The notes: a model not told the origin generated them from the sequence alone. A DNA stretch of 64,000 nucleotides from Companilactobacillus kimchii DSM 13961 = JCM 10707 (GCF_001435445.1 NZ_AZDH01000019.1:87157-151156); one strand, 5' to 3'; positions 45,328-54,625 are shown, numbered from the stretch's first letter. Translations and numbers: made by a program.

Positions 45328-46251
45328 TTAAAACTTAAATAAATCAGTTGATAGGTATCTTTCACCATTATCAGGTGCAACAGTCACGACAGTTTTACCT
45401 TTGCCGAGTTTCTTAGCAATTTGAATAGCTCCATAAATATTGGCACCAGCAGAAATACCTGGTAAAAAGCCTTCTTTGTGGCTAACTTCTTGTGCCATCT
45501 TAATAGCTTGATCACTAGTTACTTCTATTATATCTGAATAAGCATCCTTATCGAGTGTGTCAGGAATGAAACCAGCACTAATACCTTGAATTTTGTGGGC
45601 ACCAGTTTTTCCTTCCTTTAATAGAGGAGATTCAGCAGCTTCAAGAGCCCAAACTTTTACGTTGGAATATTTCTTAGTTAGAGCGTGACTAACACCAGAA
45701 AGAGTACCACCAGTACCAACACCGGCTACAAAGCCATCAACTGGAGTGTCGCCAAAGGCCTCAACAATTTCCTTACCAGTAGTTGCCTCATGGATTGCAG
45801 GGTTAGCAGGATTCTGGAATTGCATAGGCATGAAGTAGCCATTTTCTTTAGATAAGTCAGTAGCTTTCTTAATGGCGCCGCCCATACCATCTTTACCAGG
45901 TGTCAAAATCAATTCAGTACCGTAACCTTGCATCAATTTGCGACGTTCAATACTCATTGTTTCAGGCATTGTAATGATTAAATGGTAACCTTTAGCAGCA
46001 GCAACTAGTGACAAACCAATACCAGTGTTACCTGAAGTAGGTTCAACTAACGTATCGCCGGGTTTGATCTTGCCAGCTTTTTCAGCAGCTTCAATCATTG
46101 AAAGAGCAATTCTATCTTTGATAGAGCTACCAGGATTGAAGAATTCCAATTTTACGTAAACGTCGGCGGCGTCTTCAGGAACGACGTTATTTAGTTTGAC
46201 GATAGGTGTGTTTCCAATAAGTTCTGTAATATTTTGAGCAATTTTTGTCAT
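45328..46251 (-). CDS. cysK: Cysteine synthase (O-acetylserine sulfhydrylase)
   Basis: PLP-dependent enzyme forming cysteine from O-acetylserine and sulfide. The 307-residue protein has [13 protein letters not shown], the PLP-lysine in [67 protein letters not shown], and [10 protein letters not shown]. The motifs fit the CysK family (cystathionine beta-synthase-like members differ by extra domains). It starts 13 nt downstream of the MetA-like gene stop, so both are one transcript under the leader peptide. SD AAGGAGA. Confidence 0.93.
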   Translation of the reverse strand: MTKIAQNITELIGNTPIVKLNNVVPEDAADVYVKLEFFNPGSSIKDRIALSMIEAAEKAGKIKPGDTLVEPTSGNTGIGLSLVAAAKGYHLIITMPETMSIERRKLMQGYGTELILTPGKDGMGGAIKKATDLSKENGYFMPMQFQNPANPAIHEATTGKEIVEAFGDTPVDGFVAGVGTGGTLSGVSHALTKKYSNVKVWALEAAESPLLKEGKTGAHKIQGISAGFIPDTLDKDAYSDIIEVTSDQAIKMAQEVSHKEGFLPGISAGANIYGAIQIAKKLGKGKTVVTVAPDNGERYLSTDLFKF

Positions 46252-46264
46252 AATAGTAATCTCC

Positions 46265-47062
46265 TTAGCAAGTAGTTAATTTATATTCTGAAACTGATTG
46301 TAGCCAATTATGATAAAAGTTAAGCTGTGTTTGTTTCCAAGCAAAGGTTGGCTTTTTATCTAATGGCGAATAATAATTCAAAGCGGGAAGTGGTTGCTTT
46401 ACTTTGAGACTAGCCAATTCACGGCGGTATTCTTTATCTAAGCCATATTTTTGATATTCCAAATGTGAAAAGATAAAAGTTTGATTTTTGTCGACGGCCT
46501 CAACTAAAGTCAATAGTCCGTTTTCACTGATAGCTTTGATTGATAGGTGTGGATTATTTTGCATTTCTTCGTGATCCATTTCGGCGTAACGAGCGTGAGG
46601 TGCGGGAAAATTATCACTGATGTTTTCAAGATATTTAGAATCTTTCAAAATTTGATTTTGGAAAATTCCGAATACTTTGTGAGGTAAAAGCTTTTTTTGA
46701 ATGTTATATATATGATTAAGGGCAGCCATGGCGCCCCAACAGACATAAAGTTGTGGAATGTTAATTTGATTTAATTGGTCGATTAAATCATTGATTTCAT
46801 CAAAGTAGGAAACTTGAGGAAAATCTAATTTTTCAACTGGACTACCGCTAATGATAAAACCATCAAGGTCTTTAATTTCTTCTAAATCTAAAGGTTCCAT
46901 GTTATCTGTTATTTCTGGATCAAGCACACGATCAACGTAGCGGGTGGCTGAATAGTAAAATGTTAATTCAACGTTATCAAGATCTAAAGCGTTTTGAAAA
47001 TTGTGCATGGTTTCAATTTTATTTTGCATTAAGTTTAAAATTCCAATTCTAATAGGTTCCAC
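46265..47062 (-). CDS. MetA-family O-acyltransferase, probably serine or homoserine acetyltransferase
   Basis: A 265-residue protein of the homoserine O-succinyl/acetyltransferase (MetA) family with a class I glutamine-amidotransferase-like fold. It has [23 protein letters not shown], catalytic Cys in [15 protein letters not shown], and the His-x-Glu in [20 protein letters not shown]. It is about 40 residues shorter than E. coli MetA, lacking much of the C-terminal tail. Start is GTG 47062 with SD AAAGGAG at 6 nt. Being first in an operon with cysK and a transporter, under a Cys-codon leader, it may supply the acetyl ester used by CysK (O-acetylserine). That substrate switch is inference; homoserine is the family default. 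Confidence 0.8.
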   Translation of the reverse strand: MEPIRIGILNLMQNKIETMHNFQNALDLDNVELTFYYSATRYVDRVLDPEITDNMEPLDLEEIKDLDGFIISGSPVEKLDFPQVSYFDEINDLIDQLNQINIPQLYVCWGAMAALNHIYNIQKKLLPHKVFGIFQNQILKDSKYLENISDNFPAPHARYAEMDHEEMQNNPHLSIKAISENGLLTLVEAVDKNQTFIFSHLEYQKYGLDKEYRRELASLKVKQPLPALNYYSPLDKKPTFAWKQTQLNFYHNWLQSVSEYKLTTC

Positions 47063-47090
47063 AAGTATCTCCTTTCTAAGTTGGGCAAAC

Positions 47091-47123
47091 AAAAAGAGGA
47101 GCCGACTAATGTCAGCTCCTCTT
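47091..47123 (-). terminator. Attenuator terminator upstream of the cysteine operon
   Basis: On the minus strand AAGAGGAGC (47123-47115) pairs with GCTCCTCTT, extended by TGAC/GTCG around the loop ATTA, followed by TTTTT. It lies 27 nt after the leader-peptide stop and before the SD of the MetA-like gene, so it is a transcription attenuator rather than an end-of-operon signal. Confidence 0.85.
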
Positions 47124-47149
47124 GATTTACAGTTTACACTACTTGTTTA

Positions 47150-47248
47150 TCAATTGAGTGGTATTAGACATGTCGAAAAAGTATAGTAATTTTTGTCAAT
47201 TACTACACAACAACATGATTTAATATTTTCTTGGTTAAATTTCAACAT
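47150..47248 (-). CDS. Leader peptide with three consecutive Cys codons
   Basis: ATG at 47248 has a perfect SD (AGGAGG, 47262-47257) at 8-nt spacing. The frame encodes 32 residues and ends at TGA 47150-47152. Residues 12-14 are Cys-Cys-Cys (TGT TGT TGT), with a fourth Cys at 27; Cys is otherwise rare in proteins of this window. Directly after the Cys codons, GTGTAGTAATT pairs with AATTACTATAC in an 11-bp hairpin, and the strong terminator follows 27 nt after the stop. This layout is that of a ribosome-mediated attenuator in which stalling at Cys codons signals low Cys-tRNA and changes RNA folding. It controls the MetA-like/cysK/transporter operon. Confidence 0.78.
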   Translation of the reverse strand: MLKFNQENIKSCCCVVIDKNYYTFSTCLIPLN

Positions 47249-47279
47249 GTCAAATTCCTCCTGCAATTAAGATGACTCA

Positions 47280-47308
47280 AATTTACAATTAAAAAATTAA
47301 TTAGTCAA
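47280..47308 (-). promoter_or_regulatory. Promoter of the cysteine operon leader
   Basis: On the minus strand TTGACT, 17-nt spacer, TAAATT (plus-strand 47280-47285). Transcription would begin near 47273, 11 nt upstream of the leader-peptide SD. Confidence 0.65.
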
Positions 47309-47311
47309 GTG

Positions 47312-47773
47312 TTATTTCTTTTTTTCTGTATAAATTGAAAGTGATTCGAATTCTAAATATGAGGCCAAAGTCAATGAGATCATCAATAAGAAGACTAACC
47401 AACCCATTGTTCGACCAAGGATTAGACTCAGTGGTAAGAATCGAGCTATTAAGTAAATGCTTAACATCGATAGCCAAAAATCAACAAAAAGATTTGCACC
47501 AATAACAACTTTGTTGCGTTCAAGAACAAAGAAATGTAAAAGATCTTTGAGGATTTTTCGAGTTGAGCTACGGTACATAATCAAAACAGGACGTTGAGCA
47601 ATTACCTTAACGGCAAACATACCAAAGGCACCCACGAATCCACCAACAACGATTCTCCAAGTCAAAGCATGTAGAACCAATGAGTTATATGATACCCCGA
47701 TGATCGATAGACAGAGAACATACGGGATGATGAAGAAGAATAGGTAGATGATGGAAATTTTTTTATTAGACAT
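47312..47773 (-). CDS. Membrane protein, unknown function (153 aa)
   Basis: A 153-residue integral membrane protein with four hydrophobic segments (about residues 8-28, 35-58, 90-112 and 120-142), a basic middle loop (YRSSTRKILKDLLHF) and a Lys-rich C-terminus. The SD GGGAGT lies before the ATG. I recognise no named family. It lies directly upstream of the cysteine operon promoter on the same strand, but the gap holds that promoter, so co-regulation is uncertain. The next gene diverges. Confidence 0.65.
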   Translation of the reverse strand: MSNKKISIIYLFFFIIPYVLCLSIIGVSYNSLVLHALTWRIVVGGFVGAFGMFAVKVIAQRPVLIMYRSSTRKILKDLLHFFVLERNKVVIGANLFVDFWLSMLSIYLIARFLPLSLILGRTMGWLVFLLMISLTLASYLEFESLSIYTEKKK

Positions 47774-47902
47774 TTTTGATTACTCCCTATATACTAATGT
47801 TCTTATTTTAACATGAAAAAGGTTTATTGTTGAATACATAAACACCTGTTATAATTGTTTTGTTTATGTTTAAGTTTACAAATGAAAGTGAGTGCGAGTT
47901 AA

Positions 47903-49258
47903 ATGAGTGGTGACTCTTCTGGAGCGTCGCTTTCTGGGCAGCTGATTTTAATAATAGTTTTAACATTATTAAATGCTTTTTTTGCAGCAGGCGAGATGGC
48001 GATAGTTTCTGTTAATAAGACGTCCGTTGAGGAAAAAGCAAAGAATGAGAATAAACGGGCTCAGAAAATATTACAGGCGATTAATAATCCCAATAAGTTC
48101 CTATCTACGATTCAAGTAGCGATTACTTTAGCAGGCTTCTTGTCATCAGCTAGTGCGGCAACTACTTTAAGTACGAGGGTAGAATCATTGATTGGCCAAT
48201 TTCCAGGTAGTCACGAGATTTCAATCATTATTATAACGATAATTTTATCGTTTATTACCTTAGTTTTCGGTGAATTGTATCCGAAGAGAATAGCGTTACA
48301 AAAGCCTTATGAAGTAGCCAGTTTTACTGAACCTTTTGTAAGATTCGTTGGCAAGATTTTAAATCCATTTGTTTGGTTATTGGATAAGACAATTAATATG
48401 TTGACGAAGATCACGCCAATTGATTTTAGTCAAAAGGATGATCCTATTTCTAGGAATGAAATGATTGCTACTTTACGTAAATCACGTAATAGTGGAACGA
48501 TTAATTCTGATGAGTATCAGATGCTGCAAGGAATCATTCGTTTTGGTGATAAGACGGCGCGCGAGATTATGACACCGAGAATGGATACCTTTATGATTGA
48601 TATCAATAATCCGGTCGATGAGAATATTGATGCAATTCTAGATCAACCATATTCAAGGATTCCGTTGTATGGTGGAGATAAGGATAATGTTATTGGAATT
48701 GTCCATATTAAGGATCTATTGAAGAAGTCTCGGGAAATTGGTTTTGAAAATATCAATTTAAAATCAATTATGAAAGAACCACTGTTTGTTCCAGAAGCAA
48801 CTAATATTGACGCCTTGCTTTTAAAAATGCGTAGTACACAGACTCAAATTGCTATGGTTGTTGATGAGTATGGGGGAATTGTTGGTTTAGCTACGATTGA
48901 GGATATTTTGGAAGAAATCGTTGGTGAAATTGATGATGAATATGACCCTGTAACAAAGAACTTCCAACGTTTGGGTGCTAACAAATTTTCTGTCATTGGT
49001 TTGATGACAATTGAAGATTTTGATGAATTATTTGAAGAAGAGATTCAAGTAGAGGATGTTGATACGATTGCAGGTTATCTAATTATGAATATTGGTGAGA
49101 TACCTGATCCTAAACATCCCAAATCATTCGAGTTAAAGGATGGAACAGTAATTACATCTGGTGAATTGAATGGATCAAGAATTGAAAATGTTATTGTGAC
49201 TGTGCCAGATAGTAAATTGAAGACAGTTACTTCGAACATGTTCAAAAAGAAATACTAA
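47903..49258 (+). CDS. CBS/CorC-domain membrane protein (hemolysin C-like, DUF21)
   Basis: A 451-residue protein: N-terminal DUF21 membrane domain with four helices (about residues 8-170, beginning LILIIVLTLLNAFFAAGEMA), a pair of CBS domains (REIMTPRMDTFMIDINNP and MKEPLFVPEATNIDALL...VVDEYGGIVGLATIEDILEE split across 200-345), and a C-terminal CorC/HlyC transporter-associated domain (FSVIGLMTIEDFDELF). The family is linked to Mg2+ export and Co/Mg homeostasis; 'hemolysin' is a historical name. The SD is weak. A terminator overlaps its last codons. Confidence 0.9.
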   Translation: MSGDSSGASLSGQLILIIVLTLLNAFFAAGEMAIVSVNKTSVEEKAKNENKRAQKILQAINNPNKFLSTIQVAITLAGFLSSASAATTLSTRVESLIGQFPGSHEISIIIITIILSFITLVFGELYPKRIALQKPYEVASFTEPFVRFVGKILNPFVWLLDKTINMLTKITPIDFSQKDDPISRNEMIATLRKSRNSGTINSDEYQMLQGIIRFGDKTAREIMTPRMDTFMIDINNPVDENIDAILDQPYSRIPLYGGDKDNVIGIVHIKDLLKKSREIGFENINLKSIMKEPLFVPEATNIDALLLKMRSTQTQIAMVVDEYGGIVGLATIEDILEEIVGEIDDEYDPVTKNFQRLGANKFSVIGLMTIEDFDELFEEEIQVEDVDTIAGYLIMNIGEIPDPKHPKSFELKDGTVITSGELNGSRIENVIVTVPDSKLKTVTSNMFKKKY

Positions 49259-49275
49259 CTGTATTTCTTTTTTTT
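49244..49275 (+). terminator. Terminator overlapping the end of the CorC-like gene
   Basis: AAAAAGAAATAC (the last codons) pairs with GTATTTCTTTTT after a five-base loop, then T's. The stem's left arm is coding sequence. Confidence 0.75.
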
Positions 49276-49346
49276 CGATGAAGAATAGAGTTACAAAGTA
49301 TGTATGGAGGAATAAAGTACACAGAATTTTTGTGTGTTAATAAAAT

Positions 49347-50924
49347 ATGGATCAAAAACAATTAGAACAAGAAGTAAATAAACGTAGAACTTTTGCTATC
49401 ATTTCTCACCCGGATGCTGGTAAAACAACTATTACTGAGCAAATGCTTTACTTTGGTGGAGTTATTCGTTCAGCTGGTACTGTTAAGGCTAAAAAATCTG
49501 GTCAATTTGCTACTTCTGACTGGATGGAAATTGAAAAGAAACGTGGTATCTCTGTTACCAGTTCTGTTATGCAATTTCATTACCACGATAAGGATATCAA
49601 TATCTTGGATACTCCAGGACATGAGGATTTCTCTGAAGATACTTATCGTACATTGATGGCGGTTGATGCTGCGGTCATGGTAATTGACTCTGCTAAGGGT
49701 ATTGAACCTCAAACAAAGAAACTATTTAAGGTTGTTAAAAAACGTGGTATTCCTATCTTCACATTTATGAATAAGTTGGATCGTGATGGTCGTGATCCGC
49801 TTGATTTGATTGCTGAATTGGAAGATCTTTTAAATATCGAAGGTTGTGCTATGAACTGGCCTATCGGTATGGGTAAGGAATTAAAGGGATTATACGATAT
49901 TAGTAATAATCGTTTGGAACTTTACCGTAAAGATGGTGATGACCGTTTCCTACCTTTGAATGACAAAGGACAATTGGCTGAATCTAATCCAATTGAAGAA
50001 GAAGGCGTTTACGAACAAGCATTAGGCGAAGTTGATTTGATCAAAGAAGCTGGGAACAAATTTGACCTAGATAAAGTTTTAGCAGGTAATCAAACACCTG
50101 TCTTCTTCGGTTCAGCTTTGACTAATTTTGGTGTAGAAACTTTCTTGAACACATTCTTGGATATGGCACCAGCTCCAGCCGAACACAAGGAACAAGATAG
50201 TGAAGAAGTTGTAAAACCTGATGATCCAACATTCTCTGGTTTTGTCTTTAAGATCCAAGCTAATATGAATCCTAATCACCGTGATAGAATTGCTTTCGTA
50301 CGTATTTGTTCAGGTGAATTTGTTCGGGGAATGGATGTAACCTTGAACCGTACTGGTAAAGTGATGCGTTTGAACAATGCAACTGAATTCATGTCTGATC
50401 AAAGAGAAACAGTTAAGACCGCTGTTGCTGGTGATATTGTTGGTTTATACGATACTGGTAATTTTCAAATTGGTGATACGATTTATGAAGGTAAAAAGTC
50501 AGTTCAATTTGAAGACTTGCCTCAATTTACACCAGAAATGTTCATGGAAGTTCAAGCTAAGAACGTTATGAAACAAAAGTCGTTCCACAAAGGGATGCAA
50601 CAATTGGTTCAAGAGGGTGCCGTTCAACTTTACAAGAAATATACAACTAATGACTATATATTAGGTGCCGTTGGACAACTTCAGTTTGAAGTCTTCCAAT
50701 TTAGAATGAAGAACGAGTATAATTGTGATGTTGTTATGAAACCAATTGGTTCTAGAATTGCCCGTTGGGTAGATCCAGAACAATTAGATGCTTCAATGTC
50801 ATCAACTAGAAATATGTTAGTGAAAGATTTGGATGACAAACCACTGTTCTTGTTTGAGAATAAATTTGCTGAAAACTGGTTTGCTAACAAATATCCAAAT
50901 GTTAAGTTAACTTCAAAATTATAG
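49347..50924 (+). CDS. prfC: Peptide chain release factor 3
   Basis: GTPase that recycles RF1/RF2 from the ribosome. The 525-residue protein has the G domain [16 protein letters not shown] (G1), [14 protein letters not shown] (G2), [19 protein letters not shown] (G3), [14 protein letters not shown] (G4), followed by EF-G-like domains II and III ([51 protein letters not shown]). Length matches PrfC and excludes EF-G. The SD GGAGG (49306-49310) is 36 nt upstream of the ATG, and an ACACA/TGTGT hairpin lies between, which is an unusual arrangement. A terminator follows. Confidence 0.95.
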   Translation: MDQKQLEQEVNKRRTFAIISHPDAGKTTITEQMLYFGGVIRSAGTVKAKKSGQFATSDWMEIEKKRGISVTSSVMQFHYHDKDINILDTPGHEDFSEDTYRTLMAVDAAVMVIDSAKGIEPQTKKLFKVVKKRGIPIFTFMNKLDRDGRDPLDLIAELEDLLNIEGCAMNWPIGMGKELKGLYDISNNRLELYRKDGDDRFLPLNDKGQLAESNPIEEEGVYEQALGEVDLIKEAGNKFDLDKVLAGNQTPVFFGSALTNFGVETFLNTFLDMAPAPAEHKEQDSEEVVKPDDPTFSGFVFKIQANMNPNHRDRIAFVRICSGEFVRGMDVTLNRTGKVMRLNNATEFMSDQRETVKTAVAGDIVGLYDTGNFQIGDTIYEGKKSVQFEDLPQFTPEMFMEVQAKNVMKQKSFHKGMQQLVQEGAVQLYKKYTTNDYILGAVGQLQFEVFQFRMKNEYNCDVVMKPIGSRIARWVDPEQLDASMSSTRNMLVKDLDDKPLFLFENKFAENWFANKYPNVKLTSKL

Positions 50925-50925
50925 G

Positions 50926-50950
50926 AAATCGCTGAATGGCGGTTTTTTTT
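50926..50950 (+). terminator. Terminator of prfC
   Basis: AAATCGC pairs with GCGGTTT (one G-T pair) after the prfC stop, followed by eight T. Confidence 0.75.
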
Positions 50951-51318
50951 ATTGTAGAATTTTCATGGTAGTGTAAAAAATCACATATAAGGGAGGTGCA
51001 AAAGAAAGCCCGGATGGCGTGAAAGCAGGGGATTATGCTCTTCATTTTTAAAAAATTAATTTGGCTACCAATGGGTTTATTCAATTAAACATTTCATTTT
51101 TATGGAATTTGTTATCCAATTTCTTTTGGAAAAGATGTAATTGGATTATTTGATGTAAAAAATTCTTAAGTTTCTTAAGGATTTATTAATGTCAAGTAAC
51201 AAAAAATTACAATTTATTTTCGAATGTTTAATTCTTGTTACAAAATCCGGGTTTTATTGAAACTAAATTTTGTAAATAGTAATCTATAACTAGATTATTC
51301 ATTAAGGGGAAACATTCT
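50951..51318 (+). other. Leader/intergenic region ahead of the glucosaminidase gene
   Basis: About 370 bp, strongly AT-rich, with no gene that I can support. A short G-rich patch GGGAGGTGCAAAAGAAAGCC followed by CGGATGGCGTGAAAGCAGGGG stands out near 50991-51035; it has an SD-like start but its frames end within a few codons. It does not match the ydaO/yuaA c-di-AMP riboswitch I would look for upstream of a wall hydrolase. The promoter for the next gene should lie in the last 200 bp. Confidence 0.3.
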
Positions 51319-52326
51319 ATGTCTAAAAAAAATCTAATTACAAGTGCCTTGGTACTTGGAACATTGGCTGCAACTGCTACGCCTTCAGTAGTATCAGCTG
51401 CTACAACCGATGCAGATTCTACAGCATCTGACACAAATACAGAACAAGTAAATAACAAATCACAAAATAACGATGAAAACGTCATTGCCGGCTCTGACGT
51501 AAAAAAGGCTGATACAACTGTTGCTAACTCATCAATCGTGCAAGCAGCTAGTGAGTCATCATATGCAGCTTCAAATGCAACTGCAATTGTACAAGCTGCT
51601 TCAGGTTTATCATCTTCACAACAACAAGCCTTTTTAAATGAAGCTGTTCCTATGGCTCAAAAAGCCGCTTCAAAATATAACCTATATACGTCAGTAATGT
51701 TGGCACAAGCCATTCTTGAAAGTGGTTGGGGCGCTTCAACATTAGCTACTCAAGGTCATAACTTGTTTGGTATTAAGGGTGACTATAATGGTGCTTTTGT
51801 AACAATGCCTACATCTGAATACAGTGTCTCAAAAGGTTGGTATACAATTTATGCTAACTTCAGAAAGTACCCTAGTTACTACGAATCATTCTTAGATAAT
51901 GGTGACAAACTTCGTAATGGTGTTTCATGGAATTCTAGCTATTACAAGGGTACATGGAAAGAAAATACAAGTTCATATAAGGATGCAACTGCATGGCTTC
52001 AGGGTAGATATGCAACAGCTCCTAACTATGCTTCTTCATTGAACAACATCATTTCAACATACAATTTGACACAGTATGATGGTAATGCTCAAACAAACAG
52101 TGGTTCACAAGATACTCAAAAAGGTGTTATTACAGTTAGAAATAGTGCAAGTCCTTATGTAAAATTGCTTGCCCTACAAAGTGATGGTACATATTCAGTA
52201 ATCACTAACCGTGCTATAGGAAATAACACACCATGGCAAACTGATCAAACTAGGGTTCTTAATGGCCACACATATTACCGTGTTGCTACTAACGAATGGG
52301 TACAAGATACATACGTTGTTAAATAA
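51319..52326 (+). CDS. Secreted N-acetylglucosaminidase (GH73) with wall-binding C-terminus
   Basis: Exported peptidoglycan hydrolase of 335 residues. Residues 1-28 are a signal peptide (KKNLITSALVLGTLAATATP, cleavage at VSAATT). A Ser/Thr/Asn-rich linker (about 29-90) is followed by the GH73 domain at about 95-255: AASKYNLYTSVMLAQAILES with catalytic Glu, GWGASTLATQGHNLFGIKG, YANFRKYPSYYESFLDNG, AWLQGRYATAPNYASSLN. The C-terminus is a single SH3/SLAP-like module ending YYRVATNEWVQDTYVV, the same type as in the 3D-domain protein at 16 kb. It probably acts in cell separation. Monocistronic. Confidence 0.9.
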   Translation: MSKKNLITSALVLGTLAATATPSVVSAATTDADSTASDTNTEQVNNKSQNNDENVIAGSDVKKADTTVANSSIVQAASESSYAASNATAIVQAASGLSSSQQQAFLNEAVPMAQKAASKYNLYTSVMLAQAILESGWGASTLATQGHNLFGIKGDYNGAFVTMPTSEYSVSKGWYTIYANFRKYPSYYESFLDNGDKLRNGVSWNSSYYKGTWKENTSSYKDATAWLQGRYATAPNYASSLNNIISTYNLTQYDGNAQTNSGSQDTQKGVITVRNSASPYVKLLALQSDGTYSVITNRAIGNNTPWQTDQTRVLNGHTYYRVATNEWVQDTYVVK

Positions 52327-52345
52327 TAGACGTGTAAGTCTATTT

Positions 52346-52373
52346 AGACATCCCAATGGGGTGTCTTTTTTTT
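52346..52373 (+). terminator. Terminator of the glucosaminidase gene
   Basis: AGACATCCC pairs with GGGGTGTCT (one G-T pair) around AAT, then eight T. Confidence 0.88.
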
Positions 52374-52454
52374 ACGAAAATTCAAATATTAGTTGTGTCG
52401 AAACGTTGATTTGATTATGATATTTAGATGAGTTTAGTTAAGAGAGTGAAATAA

Positions 52455-53792
52455 ATGAAAACAAAATTAACTTGGAGAAATTTATTCTTCATTGGTTCAA
52501 TGTTATTTGGGTTATTCTTTGGAGCCGGGAATCTGATTTTCCCAGTTTTCTTGGGTCAACAAGCCGGAAGTAATGTAGGCTTAGCAATTATTGGCCTTCT
52601 GATTACTGGAGTAGGATTGCCACTTCTAGGCGTTGCCAGTATGGGAATCACGGCTAGTAATAGTGTTTTTGATTTAGCGGGGAAAGTTAATCGCCCGTTT
52701 GCTTATATTTTTACGATTCTACTTTATATGACAATGGGACCGTTGTTTGCTATTCCAAGGTTAGCGACAATCTCATTTCAGTTAGGAATTGCTCCTTTTG
52801 TCGATAAAGGTCATCAGGGGTTAGTATTGTTGATTTTTTCGGCCATTTTCTTTGTTGTAACGTGGTTGTTGTCACGAAAACCAAGTAAATTGATGACTTA
52901 TGTTGGTAAGTGGTTAACGCCAATTTTTCTAATTTTATTAGGAATCTTGATAGTGACAGCTTTTGTAAAACCAATGGGGAATTTGCAGGCTGTTCCACAA
53001 AATCAATATGCGACAAGTCCAGTTCTGACCGGATTTACCGAAGGATACAATACGATGGATGCCTTGGCTTCGTTAGCATTTGGAGTCGTGGTGATCGATA
53101 CGATTAAATCATTAGGAATCACACATCCCAGTCAAATTGCCAAAGATACCATTAAATCAGGCCTTATCAGCGTAATAATTATGGGTGTGATTTATGGTTT
53201 CTTAGCATTAATAGGAACAATGAGTGTAGCAAAATTACCATTGGCTTCTAATGGGGGAGTAACTTTAGCACAAGTCTTCAATTATTACTTTGGTTCTTTT
53301 GGCAGTTTGTTGTTGGCCTTAATTGCAATTATTGCATGTTTGAAAACTTCAATTGGCTTGACAACAGCTTTTGGTGAAACTGCTGAAGAGATGTTTCCTA
53401 AATTTAAATATCAGATTACTTTAATTGTTGTTGGTGTGATTTCATTTTTGATTGCTAATATTGGTTTAACAAGGTTGATCAATTATTCGACACCTGTTTT
53501 GATGTTCCTTTATCCTCTAGCCATCGTTTTAATTATTGTGGCAGTTTTAACACCATTGATTGGTGAATCGAGATGGATCTTTGGTATGACAACTTTATTT
53601 ACAGTTATCCCATCATTATTTGCAGGGGTGGATGCTCTACCAGAAACTTTGAAAAACGTTAGTTTTATTCAAACTGTATTACATTGGAATAGTTATTTAC
53701 CACTAGCTTCATTAGGATTGGGTTGGGTAATTCCAGCTCTAGTTGGATTAATAATTGGCTTTATAGTGAATAAATATCAGGAGAAAAATTAA
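52455..53792 (+). CDS. brnQ: Branched-chain amino acid permease (LIVCS family)
   Basis: Na+- or H+-coupled symporter for Leu, Ile and Val with twelve helices over 445 residues. Family features: MLFGLFFGAGNLIFPVFLGQQAG near the N-terminus, GVGLPLLGVASMGITAS, FTEGYNTMDALASLAFGVVV, and the CLKTSIGLTTAFGETAEEMFP segment. SD-like GAGAGTG lies upstream. The HAD phosphatase gene begins at its stop (TAATG), so the two are co-transcribed. It complements ilvE at 18 kb. Confidence 0.92.
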   Translation: MKTKLTWRNLFFIGSMLFGLFFGAGNLIFPVFLGQQAGSNVGLAIIGLLITGVGLPLLGVASMGITASNSVFDLAGKVNRPFAYIFTILLYMTMGPLFAIPRLATISFQLGIAPFVDKGHQGLVLLIFSAIFFVVTWLLSRKPSKLMTYVGKWLTPIFLILLGILIVTAFVKPMGNLQAVPQNQYATSPVLTGFTEGYNTMDALASLAFGVVVIDTIKSLGITHPSQIAKDTIKSGLISVIIMGVIYGFLALIGTMSVAKLPLASNGGVTLAQVFNYYFGSFGSLLLALIAIIACLKTSIGLTTAFGETAEEMFPKFKYQITLIVVGVISFLIANIGLTRLINYSTPVLMFLYPLAIVLIIVAVLTPLIGESRWIFGMTTLFTVIPSLFAGVDALPETLKNVSFIQTVLHWNSYLPLASLGLGWVIPALVGLIIGFIVNKYQEKN

Positions 53793-54541
53793 TGAAATAT
53801 ATCTTTGACGTTGATGGAACTTTGAGTTTTGATGGTGAAACAATTGCTCCAGTAATCAATTCTGCCATTGACGATTTGATTGCGGCAGGAAATGAAGTTA
53901 TTTTTGCTTCGGCACGACCAATCAGGGATCTTTTACCAATGATTCCTACCTTTACGAATCAAAAATTAATCGGTGCTAATGGCGCCATGATTTCAATAGA
54001 TCAAAAAGTTAGAGTGATTTCCAAAATTGATCTTGAGTATTATGATTTCTTAAAAGAATTGATTAATGAATTTCAGTTAGATTATATAGTTGATGGTAGT
54101 TGGAATTATTCATCTAGAATCACTCAAGAAAGTTTTATTGAAAAAATGATTGATCCCCAAAATTTAGCTAAACAGATTGCTTTGAAAGAAATTGTTGAAC
54201 CGATTAAAGCAATTTTTGTTAATTTAGATGACTCTTTGCAGGAAAAGTTAATGACCCTTATTAGGGAAAAGACGACTCTGAATGCTATTGGTTTGGCTGG
54301 TGAGGGAACAGTTGATATTACATCGCAGAATATTAACAAAGCCTATACTTTGGACTATTTACAGGTTGATAAATTTATAGCCTTTGGTAATGATCGCAAT
54401 GATTTGGAAATGTTAGGTGAAGCTCAACAGAGTGTTTGGATTAATAGTAAGCCGTCACTGTTGAATTTTGGTAAGAAAGCAGACGTTATTTGTGAAGCTG
54501 ATAGTGAAAAAGTAGCACAACTTATTAAAAGTTTTGTTTAA
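53792..54541 (+). CDS. HAD-superfamily (Cof-type) phosphatase
   Basis: A 249-residue HAD phosphatase of the Cof/YidA type (IIB): motif I FDVDGTLSFDG with DxD, motif II ASARP, K in the later region, and motif III DKFIAFGNDRNDLEMLGEA (GND-x3-D). The cap domain lies between residues 80 and 180. Substrates are probably sugar phosphates or other small phosphates. Its start overlaps the brnQ stop (TAATG), indicating translation coupling. Confidence 0.9.
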   Translation: MKYIFDVDGTLSFDGETIAPVINSAIDDLIAAGNEVIFASARPIRDLLPMIPTFTNQKLIGANGAMISIDQKVRVISKIDLEYYDFLKELINEFQLDYIVDGSWNYSSRITQESFIEKMIDPQNLAKQIALKEIVEPIKAIFVNLDDSLQEKLMTLIREKTTLNAIGLAGEGTVDITSQNINKAYTLDYLQVDKFIAFGNDRNDLEMLGEAQQSVWINSKPSLLNFGKKADVICEADSEKVAQLIKSFV

Positions 54542-54625
54542 TTTATATTGATTATCAATATAAATATATTGTTTTTCGATATGTATAATGCTAAAATACC
54601 GTTAATAATTGACGGGAGATTGAGC

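Noticed and set aside
47001-47186. Plus-strand frame opposite the cysteine leader
   Set aside because: It is antisense to the MetA-like start and the attenuator; no SD or sensible protein pattern.
47091-47280. T-box riboswitch upstream of the cysteine operon
   Set aside because: No T-box sequence (AGGGTGGNACCGCG-like) and the leader is too short for stem I; a Cys-codon uORF explains it better.
50951-51318. ydaO-type c-di-AMP riboswitch upstream of the glucosaminidase
   Set aside because: The conserved core strings and pairing of that class are not seen.
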